Positions 1 through 5,171 of a stretch of DNA of 5,171 nt are shown here, piece by piece. The stretch spans positions 1 through 5,171 of the forward strand of contig PHCL01000125.1 of assembly GCA_002842195.1 (NCBI GenBank). Direction: 5' to 3'. This DNA is from Betaproteobacteria bacterium HGW-Betaproteobacteria-20. GTDB lineage: Bacteria > Pseudomonadota > Gammaproteobacteria > Burkholderiales > Methylophilaceae. The position numbers and the translations under genes are program-made. The notes under the pieces were generated by a model that had not been told where the DNA came from, ran no database searches, and saw only the letters and a list, made by a program, of their open reading frames with translations. How positions within the stretch are numbered: position 1 is the first letter of the stretch; each line of letters begins with the position of its first letter.

Positions 1-350
1 GTGCAATCTTCGCGTGATTTCAGGTAATCGAGCATCGCGCGAGCATCGCTATCATAGGCGGTCAGTTCTTTGGTGATTTTATGCGCATTACCGCGTGTAG
101 TGCCATCTTCATCATAAGCCAGCACCGTGCCTGCGGGTTCTAACTCATGGTAAATCTCAGGACATGCGACAATAAAACCATGCCCAGCCAGCATAGCCGC
201 TGTACGACGAATAGGACCAGTGACTTGAAAAATCTCTGAATACATCAAAATTCCAGGATATTTGCCTGGTGCTGCCGGGCGAAAAATATGCGCACGCATG
301 TCTCCGGTTGGCGTGTCAATATTTGCAATTTCGTCATCTTTAATCAGCAT
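1..350 (-). CDS. Dienelactone hydrolase family protein, N-terminal part (runs off left edge)
   Basis: This is the first 116 codons of an alpha/beta-hydrolase of the dienelactone hydrolase (DLH) family, read on the minus strand. The protein begins MLIKDDEIANIDTPTGDMRA, with ATG at 350-348. An AGGA ribosome-binding site lies 7 nt upstream, which supports this start. The DLH-like core is visible: strand GILMYSEIF (residues 33-41) carries Glu39, which matches the conserved Glu of the family's EIF segment that contacts the nucleophile. It is followed by the helix IRRTAAMLAGHGF and then ACPEIYHELEPAGT (62-75). The window ends at residue 116, just before the expected G-x-C-x-G nucleophile elbow, so the Cys-Asp-His triad cannot be checked. 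Family members are soluble hydrolases of about 230-290 residues. Many are annotated from chlorocatechol-type enzymes but have unknown substrates, so no specific reaction is claimed. It is divergent from pgl with no evident functional link. The family assignment is firm; the substrate is unknown. Confidence 0.88.
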   Translation of the reverse strand, partial: MLIKDDEIANIDTPTGDMRAHIFRPAAPGKYPGILMYSEIFQVTGPIRRTAAMLAGHGFIVACPEIYHELEPAGTVLAYDEDGTTRGNAHKITKELTAYDSDARAMLDYLKSREDC

Positions 351-388
351 GTTTTTGTCCTGTAAGAGAGTGTTTAGGGTAGCCCTAT

Positions 389-418
389 ATAATAATGCAA
401 GGTGGCGCTTACGCACAA
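389..418 (-). promoter_or_regulatory. Possible promoter of the DLH-family gene
   Basis: On the minus strand, TATTAT (394-389) matches a sigma-70 -10 box in 5 of 6 positions. It lies 18 nt downstream of TTGTGC (418-413), a weak -35 box with 3 of 6 matches. Transcription would begin near 382, giving a leader of about 30 nt before the ATG at 350. The assignment rests on sequence likeness and position only. Confidence 0.35.
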
Positions 419-455
419 TGATTTAACGCCAAAAAATCAAACAATGTACGGTTTT

Positions 456-477
456 CAAGTGCCTTTTTACAAGTGCC
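456..477. repeat. Direct octamer repeat CAAGTGCC x2, 14-bp period
   Basis: CAAGTGCC occurs at 456-463 and again at 470-477 in the spacer between the DLH-family gene and pgl. The copies start 14 bp apart and sit between the candidate promoters of the two genes. Such a pair could be a tandem regulator-binding site, but two octamers are short and could arise by chance. No known operator is recognised. Confidence 0.3.
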
Positions 478-498
478 GTTTTATGTGATATTGATTGC

Positions 499-529
499 TT
501 GATGTTTGTGCTTTAAGTATCCGTAAAAT
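499..529 (+). promoter_or_regulatory. pgl: Possible pgl promoter
   Basis: TTGATG (499-504, 4 of 6 matches to a -35 box) and TAAAAT (524-529, 5 of 6 matches to a -10 box) are separated by 19 nt, slightly longer than optimal. Transcription would start near 536, leaving a leader of about 75 nt before the preferred pgl ATG. The surrounding stretch is AT-rich, so other -10-like words are possible. Confidence is low. Confidence 0.3.
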
Positions 530-613
530 GTAAAAAAAGTGTAAAAATACATGACAAAATCGGTGATTTAGTGTCCAATTCGCCCTGACTTTTACGATGT
601 GAGATTAAGCAGT

Positions 614-1321
614 ATGCAAGTTAAAAACATACCTCATAACCCCCGATGGAAGCGCTTCGATAGCATAGAGGCGTTAAGACATGACGTGTGTGATGCGATT
701 GTAAAAAGCGCAAATGAAGCGATTGCCAGGCGAGGTCAGTTTTCTATCGTGCTGGCAGGCGGCAATACGCCGCGTGCGGTTTATAGATTGCTGCGTGATT
801 TACCCATGGACTGGTCTAAATGGCATATTTATCATGGCGATGAACGCTGTTTGCCAGCTGACCATGAAGACCGCAACAGCCTGATGGTAGAGCAGGTTTG
901 GACGCATCATGTCAGCATTCCTAAAAGTCAGATTCATGATATCCCGGCAGAGTTAGGCAATGTAGTCGGCGCAAAGGCTTATGCGCAAATACTGACAGGT
1001 GTACCAATTTTTGATATGGTACTTTTAGGTTTGGGTGAAGATGGCCATACCGCCAGCTTGTTTCCAAATCATATTGTTGATAATAGTGCGGACGCCGTGC
1101 CGGTATTTAACTCTCCTAAACCGCCTGCAGAGCGTATTACCCTTAGTCAAAACCGTTTAAACAATACACGGGAAGTGCTGTTTTTAGTCACCGGTGCCGG
1201 CAAGCAGGAGGCAGTGGATAATTGGCGCAACGGCGTGGCAATTCCTGCGACCTTAATCGCACCGGAGGTTGTGCCGAGTAAGGGCGTAGCTGTTTACTGT
1301 TATGAAGTTAAGCTGAGTTAG
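614..1321 (+). CDS. pgl: 6-phosphogluconolactonase
   Basis: Encodes a DevB/Pgl-type 6-phosphogluconolactonase of 235 residues from ATG 614. The enzyme hydrolyses 6-phospho-D-glucono-1,5-lactone to 6-phosphogluconate in the cytoplasm, between glucose-6-phosphate dehydrogenase and 6-phosphogluconate dehydrogenase. The family motifs appear in order: AGGNTP (48-53, usually GGSTP; here Asn replaces Ser), HGDERCLPADHEDRNS (74-89), GLGEDGHTASLFP (139-151, with the conserved Asp-Gly-His of the active site) and PPAERITL (170-177). The length is typical and no key motif is missing. The frame is open back to a GTG at 599, which would add five residues (MRLSS). I prefer ATG 614 because the GTG has no Shine-Dalgarno sequence upstream, whereas a weak GAG (601-603) precedes the ATG. 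The gene stands alone here, without zwf, gnd or edd beside it, and is followed by a terminator-like hairpin. The family call is firm; the start is moderately sure. Confidence 0.94.
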   Translation: MQVKNIPHNPRWKRFDSIEALRHDVCDAIVKSANEAIARRGQFSIVLAGGNTPRAVYRLLRDLPMDWSKWHIYHGDERCLPADHEDRNSLMVEQVWTHHVSIPKSQIHDIPAELGNVVGAKAYAQILTGVPIFDMVLLGLGEDGHTASLFPNHIVDNSADAVPVFNSPKPPAERITLSQNRLNNTREVLFLVTGAGKQEAVDNWRNGVAIPATLIAPEVVPSKGVAVYCYEVKLS

Positions 1322-1431
1322 TTTTCTAATTTTGCATACAAACAAACCTGTTTCGCATGTTAGTTCGTTCCGGTTTATGCACACTTAAAACAACGATTTC
1401 CAGTTAAATTAAGCGTGCCTTCCTAAAGGAT

Positions 1432-1475
1432 GCCCTGCGAGCCTTTCTGATAGCGGCTCACAGGGCGGTATTTTT
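1432..1475 (+). terminator. Rho-independent terminator downstream of pgl
   Basis: GCCCTGCGAGCC (1432-1443) pairs with GGCTCACAGGGC (1455-1466) in a 12-bp GC-rich stem with one C-A mismatch and an 11-nt loop. Four bases later comes a run of five T (1471-1475). The T-run is on the plus strand, so it should stop transcription leaving pgl about 110 nt after its stop codon. On the minus strand the stem is not followed by a good T-run, so it would be at best a weak terminator for the convergent cold-shock/DUF1294 gene. Confidence 0.75.
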
Positions 1476-1519
1476 CTCTCGTGTATTTTTAAGGCAGAAT
1501 TCAGGTTAAAGCTATGCTT

Positions 1520-2128
1520 TTACGCAGTGACTGAAAGAAACAATTTTCTTGCCACTGGTGAGCCCAAGATAAACAAACCAGTAAGATTTAGAAATACTTG
1601 AAGCCAGAAAATCGCCTGAAATGATTTTTTTGTAGTTTTATGACGGAATATTCGCTGTGCAAATATTCCGCCTGGCCAGCCTCCGATAAGACTTAGTGAT
1701 TGCAAGTATATTTCAGGCGTTCTATCTTTGTCATTTTCAGCAGCACGCTTATCTCGCCAATAGAGAATTAAAGTCAGCAGGCTTGTAACTGCATAAATGG
1801 TCAAAATGAAGAGTGGGAATGCTCCAATAATGACGGCCAAACACATTATGACTAAAAATATTGAGGTAAAGTAAATCGGAACCGAGCTTTTACCAATCGT
1901 AAGCGGTTTGTGCCGCGGACTACCAACGTAAAGTACTTCGCTTGCCGTAGGTCTATTTTTTTCGTCAGTGATAAGTCGGTACGTTACCAATTCCCCGCCT
2001 GAAGGTCGTTTACGATTACCTGTAAAAGCTTTTATATGAACAAAAACTTGTTTTCCACCACCGTTTGGGGTGATAAATCCAAATCCTTGTTCATCTTTCC
2101 AGCTGGTAATTCTGCCTTGATTGCGCAT
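1520..2128 (-). CDS. Cold-shock-domain plus DUF1294 membrane protein
   Basis: This 202-residue protein joins two domains. Residues 1-67 are a cold-shock (CspA-like OB-fold) domain with the nucleic-acid-binding motifs GFGFI (15-19) and VFVHI (28-32). A basic linker follows, then two adjacent membrane segments (about 83-103 and 104-124). Next is a conserved DUF1294 block containing LIGGWPGG (147-154), AQRIFRHKTTKKSFQ (157-171) and a third hydrophobic segment (about 172-189). The architecture is a known but uncharacterised family in proteobacteria. It presumably places an RNA- or single-strand-DNA-binding domain at the inner membrane's cytoplasmic face, but its role is unknown. The start at 2128 fits the family's usual N-terminus (MRxQGRIxxWxDxQGFGFI), although no Shine-Dalgarno sequence is visible upstream. 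It lies 25 bp after the mrp stop and probably shares its transcript. Translation may therefore depend on the upstream gene. The domain calls are firm; the function is not. Confidence 0.9.
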   Translation of the reverse strand: MRNQGRITSWKDEQGFGFITPNGGGKQVFVHIKAFTGNRKRPSGGELVTYRLITDEKNRPTASEVLYVGSPRHKPLTIGKSSVPIYFTSIFLVIMCLAVIIGAFPLFILTIYAVTSLLTLILYWRDKRAAENDKDRTPEIYLQSLSLIGGWPGGIFAQRIFRHKTTKKSFQAIFWLQVFLNLTGLFILGSPVARKLFLSVTA

Positions 2129-2153
2129 AGTGAACTTTGCAACTTAGCGATTT

Positions 2154-3242
2154 TTAAGTATTCTGAATCACGATATTCGGGAATTTACTGCTGTGATCCA
2201 AGCTGGCATTCGCAATTTTAATGGCAGCTTTTCGCGCGATCTCTTTATAAATATTGGCTATTTTAGAATCTGGCTGAGCAATTACGGTTGGGTTCCCGCT
2301 GTCCGCTTGTTCGCGGATGCTAATATCCAGCGGTAGCGAGCCGAGCAAGTCAACGTTGTAATCTTTACACATCAATGCGCCACCGCCTGAGCCAAATATA
2401 TGTTCTTCATGACCGCAATTGCTGCAAATATGTGTGCTCATATTTTCCACAATGCCTAAAATAGGGATGCCAACTTTCTCGAACATTTTTAAGCCTTTAC
2501 GCGCATCAAGCAGTGCAATGTCTTGTGGCGTGGTAACAATAATTGCGCCAGTGACAGGAATTTTTTGCGCAAGTGTGAGCTGAATATCACCGGTACCTGG
2601 TGGTAAATCAACCACCAGATAATCCAATGCGTCCCAATTTGTTTCGCGCAACAATTGCTCTAGCGCGCCTGTTACCATGGGGCCGCGCCACACCATGGGC
2701 GTATCTGCATCAATTAAAAAGCCAATACTCATGGCTTGTAAGCCATGTGCCAGCATCGGGTTCATGCTTTTGCCATCGGTGCTTTCCGGCCGACCGCTAA
2801 TGCCTAGCATCTGCGGTTGGCTAGGACCGTAAATATCGGCATCTAACAAACCCACTGTTGCACCTTCAGCCGCTAAAGCTAAAGCCAGATTAACTGAAGT
2901 TGTAGATTTTCCGACGCCGCCTTTGCCTGAAGCCACTGCGATGATGTTTTTTACATTCGGCAGTAAGGTCACGCCTTGCTGTGCTTTGTGCGCGACGATT
3001 CTTGAGCCAATGTTCACGGTTATATTTTCTACGCCGTCTATGTTTTTAAGGTGATTTTCGACTAAAGTCTGCACATCGCCCATCACGCTTTTAGCCGGGT
3101 AGCCTAATACAATATCCACGCTGATATTATTGCCGGTAATTTGAATGTTTTTAGCAGACTTGCTGATGATAAAATCGCGGCCAGTATTCGGGTCAATCAG
3201 CGTTTTTAATGCGTTTTGGATGTTTAATTCAGTTAATGCCAT
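2154..3242 (-). CDS. mrp: Iron-sulfur cluster carrier protein Mrp/ApbC (P-loop ATPase)
   Basis: Encodes a 362-residue Mrp/ApbC/Nbp35-family ATPase, a cytoplasmic carrier that binds a [4Fe-4S] cluster and passes it to apo-proteins. Residues 1-80 form the N-terminal MIP18/DUF59 domain (ALKTLIDPNTGRDFI, 11-25). The deviant Walker A motif GKGGVGKST is at 106-114, the ATPase motif DADIYGPSQP at 134-143 and the Walker B-like VVDLPPGTGD at 210-219. The cluster-binding CxxC pair is Cys273 and Cys276 in ICSNCGHEE. All signature residues are present and the length is normal. The ATG at 3242-3240 fits the usual N-terminus; upstream there is only a weak purine stretch (AAGAAAA). It is the first gene of a probable two-gene transcript with the cold-shock/DUF1294 gene. 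It is divergent from metG, the same neighbourhood as in E. coli, where the name mrp comes from its position beside metG. The identification is firm. Confidence 0.96.
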   Translation of the reverse strand: MALTELNIQNALKTLIDPNTGRDFIISKSAKNIQITGNNISVDIVLGYPAKSVMGDVQTLVENHLKNIDGVENITVNIGSRIVAHKAQQGVTLLPNVKNIIAVASGKGGVGKSTTSVNLALALAAEGATVGLLDADIYGPSQPQMLGISGRPESTDGKSMNPMLAHGLQAMSIGFLIDADTPMVWRGPMVTGALEQLLRETNWDALDYLVVDLPPGTGDIQLTLAQKIPVTGAIIVTTPQDIALLDARKGLKMFEKVGIPILGIVENMSTHICSNCGHEEHIFGSGGGALMCKDYNVDLLGSLPLDISIREQADSGNPTVIAQPDSKIANIYKEIARKAAIKIANASLDHSSKFPNIVIQNT

Positions 3243-3260
3243 GATGTTTTCTTAGATTAC

Positions 3261-3290
3261 ATTATAAAAGTTCATTTTAACTTATGTAGA
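3261..3290 (-). promoter_or_regulatory. mrp: Likely mrp promoter
   Basis: On the minus strand a perfect TATAAT -10 box (3266-3261) lies 18 nt downstream of TCTACA (3290-3285), which matches the -35 consensus in 4 of 6 positions. Transcription would start near 3254, giving a very short leader of about 12 nt before the mrp ATG. Such a short leader leaves little room for a ribosome-binding site, consistent with the weak one seen. Confidence 0.55.
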
Positions 3291-3300
3291 AGCCAGCGTC

Positions 3301-3326
3301 TTTGCTAAAATAGCGTTTTTAGCAAA
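3301..3326. repeat. Perfect 10-bp inverted repeat over the metG promoter
   Basis: TTTGCTAAAA (3301-3310) and TTTTAGCAAA (3317-3326) are exact inverted copies around the 6-base spacer TAGCGT. The left arm contains most of the presumed metG -10 box and the right arm covers the expected start site. It therefore looks more like a double-stranded operator than an RNA hairpin. No regulator is recognised. Confidence 0.6.
3303..3311 (+). promoter_or_regulatory. metG: Possible extended -10 promoter of metG
   Basis: TGCTAAAAT (3303-3311) fits an extended -10 element: TG, one base, then TAAAAT with 5 of 6 matches. No convincing -35 box lies 16-18 nt upstream, which is common for extended -10 promoters. 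The start would be near 3318, about 25 nt before the metG ATG. It lies within 40 bp of the divergent mrp -10 box, so the two polymerases could interfere with each other. Confidence 0.45.
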
Positions 3327-3342
3327 TTGGTTCATTTCCCCC

Positions 3343-5171
3343 ATGACGACCCCAAACAGTCAGCGCAAAATCCTCGTTACCTCGGCTTTGCCTTATGCCA
3401 ACGGCAGCATTCACTTAGGCCATTTGGTGGAATATATTCAAACCGATATCTGGGTGCGTTTTCAAAAAATGCAGGGACATAGCGTACATTATGTATGTGC
3501 AGACGACACGCACGGCACACCGATTATGTTGCGTGCTGAAAAAGAAGGTATTACGCCAGAAGCTTTGATTGCCAATGTACATGCCGAACACAGCGCTGAC
3601 TTTAAAGAATTTCTGGTGGAATTTGACAATTATTACTCAACCAATGCACCGGAAAATAAAGAACTTGCGCAAAGCATTTATAAAAAACTGGATGCTAATA
3701 ATAAAATCGCAAAAAAGACTATAGAACAGTTTTATGATCCCGTTAAAAACATGTTCCTGCCAGATCGTTTTATTAAGGGCGAATGTCCGAAATGTCATGC
3801 AAAAGACCAATATGGTGATAGCTGTGAGGTGTGCGGCGCAACTTATAACCCGACCGAGCTGCTAAATGCGTATTCTGCGGTTTCTGGCGCGGCACCTGTG
3901 CGTAAAGAAACTGAACATTACTTTTTTAAACTTTCAGAATGTGAAGCGTTTCTAAGGGAATGGACCAGAAGTGGGACATTGCAGGGCGAAGCCGCCAATA
4001 AAATGGGTGAATGGTTCGAAAGCGGCTTGAACGATTGGGATATTTCACGCGATGCGCCGTATTTTGGTTTTGAAATCCCAGATGCGCCGGGTAAATATTT
4101 TTATGTGTGGCTGGATGCGCCGATTGGCTACATGGCGAGTTTTAAAAACCTGTGTGATAAGCAAGGTTTGGATTTTGACGAATACTGGAAACAAGACAGC
4201 ACAACCGAGCTTTATCATTTTATCGGTAAAGATATTCTCTATTTTCACGCGTTATTTTGGCCGGCAACGCTTGAGTACAGCGGTTACCGCAAACCCACGC
4301 AAATTTATGCGCACGGTTTTTTAACGGTGAATGGTGAAAAAATGAGTAAATCGCGCGGCACATTTATTACCGCGCGTAGCTACCTGGATTTTATCAAAAA
4401 CCCGGAATATCTGCGTTATTACTATGCGGCCAAGCTGGGTAGCAGCATGGAAGATATTGATTTAAGTCTGGACGACTTTGTCGCGCGGGTAAATAGTGAT
4501 TTGGTGGGAAAATACATCAATATTGCCAGTCGCACTGCGGGTTTTGTTAACAAGCGCTTTGCCGGCAAGTTACAGCCATCTGCCGATAATTCAGTGGTGA
4601 CAGAATTAAAATCTGCAGCCGGCAATATTGCAGAAGCTTATGTAGCGCGTGAGTATGGCAAAGCATTGCGCGAGATTATGCGCCTTGCAGACCTGGCAAA
4701 TGGTTTCGTGGCCGACAAAGCACCGTGGGTCATGGCGAAAGCTGAAGGACAGGATGACGCGCTGCAACAAGTATGTTCTGATGCGCTTGAAATGTTTAGA
4801 TTGCTGACTCTGTACTTAAAGCCGGTGTTGCCAAAACTGGCGAGTGAGATTGAGCAGTTCCTCAACATTACGCCGCTTGTCTGGCAAAGTGTTGAAAATT
4901 CACTGCCGGCGCAACACACCATTAATGCCTATGACCATTTAATTACCCGTATTGACCCTAAACTGATTGAAGCCATGACAGAAGCCAACAAAGAAAACTT
5001 GCAGGCAACGCCTGTGCCGCAACCGCGTTCAGAGCAACGCCATGCAGTACATCAACAGAATGAGGTGAAAGCAGAGGTTGTGGAAACTAATTACATCAGT
5101 ATCGACGATTTCACAAAAGTCGATTTACGCATTGCTAAAATAGTGAATGCTGAACACGTAGAAGGTGCAGA
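3343..5171 (+). CDS. metG: Methionyl-tRNA synthetase (C-terminal end outside window)
   Basis: Encodes the class I methionyl-tRNA synthetase, which charges tRNA-Met and initiator tRNA with methionine in the cytoplasm; 609 codons are present. The catalytic fold shows ALPYANG (15-21) and the HIGH-type motif HLGH (24-27). A zinc knuckle with Cys148, Cys151, Cys161 and Cys164 (CPKC...CEVC) follows, then [11 protein letters not shown] (254-264) and KMSKS (333-337). The anticodon-binding helical domain carries Asn393, Arg397 and Trp462, which correspond by alignment from memory to E. coli Asn391, Arg395 and Trp461. After a variable linker (about 540-583), the dimerising EMAP/Trbp-like tRNA-binding domain begins at YISIDDF (584-590) and is cut by the window edge. 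Proteobacterial homologues of this long form are about 680-700 residues, so roughly 80 residues are missing only because of the cut. The ATG at 3343 gives the standard N-terminus, though the pyrimidine-rich leader has no clear Shine-Dalgarno sequence. The reading frame is intact. Confidence 0.97.
   Translation, partial: MTTPNSQRKILVTSALPYANGSIHLGHLVEYIQTDIWVRFQKMQGHSVHYVCADDTHGTPIMLRAEKEGITPEALIANVHAEHSADFKEFLVEFDNYYSTNAPENKELAQSIYKKLDANNKIAKKTIEQFYDPVKNMFLPDRFIKGECPKCHAKDQYGDSCEVCGATYNPTELLNAYSAVSGAAPVRKETEHYFFKLSECEAFLREWTRSGTLQGEAANKMGEWFESGLNDWDISRDAPYFGFEIPDAPGKYFYVWLDAPIGYMASFKNLCDKQGLDFDEYWKQDSTTELYHFIGKDILYFHALFWPATLEYSGYRKPTQIYAHGFLTVNGEKMSKSRGTFITARSYLDFIKNPEYLRYYYAAKLGSSMEDIDLSLDDFVARVNSDLVGKYINIASRTAGFVNKRFAGKLQPSADNSVVTELKSAAGNIAEAYVAREYGKALREIMRLADLANGFVADKAPWVMAKAEGQDDALQQVCSDALEMFRLLTLYLKPVLPKLASEIEQFLNITPLVWQSVENSLPAQHTINAYDHLITRIDPKLIEAMTEANKENLQATPVPQPRSEQRHAVHQQNEVKAEVVETNYISIDDFTKVDLRIAKIVNAEHVEGA

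Noticed and set aside
551..571. Six-codon open frame (MTKSVI) upstream of pgl, considered as a leader peptide
   Set aside because: It has no ribosome-binding site, no run of regulatory codons and no attenuator hairpin after it. Chance is the simpler explanation.
1333..1381. TGCATA / TATGCA inverted pair after pgl, considered as a second terminator or attachment site
   Set aside because: The arms are only 6 bp and about 37 bp apart, with no T-run. The hairpin at 1432-1475 is far stronger.
1421..1430. Short palindrome TCCTAAAGGA before the pgl terminator
   Set aside because: Four-base arms around two bases are too short to support a site, and there is no promoter nearby.
2036..2221. Plus-strand open frame opposite the start of the cold-shock/DUF1294 gene and end of mrp
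   Set aside because: It spans two well-supported minus-strand genes and their gap, and its translation resembles no family I know. It is a shadow frame.
2600..2800. Plus-strand open frame antisense to mrp
   Set aside because: It lies wholly within the conserved ATPase domain of mrp on the other strand. The peptide has no recognisable features.
4045..4922. Four open frames within metG (4045-4248 -, 4052-4324 +, 4422-4625 -, 4638-4922 -)
   Set aside because: All lie inside the intact metG reading frame, whose motifs continue without interruption. These are out-of-frame or antisense shadows.

Overview
This window reads as an ordinary chromosomal housekeeping region of a Gram-negative proteobacterium. 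The AT-leaning sequence, the E. coli-like divergent mrp/metG pair, a MetG with a four-cysteine zinc knuckle and C-terminal tRNA-binding domain, and a cold-shock/DUF1294 fusion protein together suggest a betaproteobacterium, possibly a methylotroph of the Methylophilaceae. That placement is inferred from protein style and gene content; no marker in the window proves it.

Left part (1-1475). A minus-strand dienelactone-hydrolase-family gene runs off the left edge. It is divergent from a plus-strand 6-phosphogluconolactonase gene (pgl). The roughly 260-bp gap between them holds weak candidate promoters for both directions and a pair of direct CAAGTGCC octamers. pgl appears to be a single-gene unit and is followed by a GC-rich hairpin with a T-run, a likely intrinsic terminator.

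Middle (1520-3242). Two minus-strand genes, mrp (apbC, a P-loop ATPase of iron-sulfur cluster biogenesis) and a gene for a cold-shock-domain plus DUF1294 membrane protein, lie 25 bp apart and probably form one transcript. That transcript starts at a promoter with a perfect TATAAT -10 box just upstream of mrp and converges on pgl.

Right part (3243-5171). metG (methionyl-tRNA synthetase) diverges from mrp across a 100-bp spacer and runs off the right edge inside its C-terminal tRNA-binding domain. A perfect 10-bp inverted repeat sits on the presumed metG -10 box.

The genes serve separate basic functions: the oxidative pentose phosphate step (pgl), Fe-S cluster delivery (mrp), translation (metG) and hydrolysis of an unknown ester or lactone (the DLH-family gene). 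I found no mobile element, CRISPR array, RNA gene, toxin-antitoxin pair or defence module. I see no convincing undescribed system; the points most worth checking are the metG promoter palindrome and the mrp / cold-shock-DUF1294 pairing.
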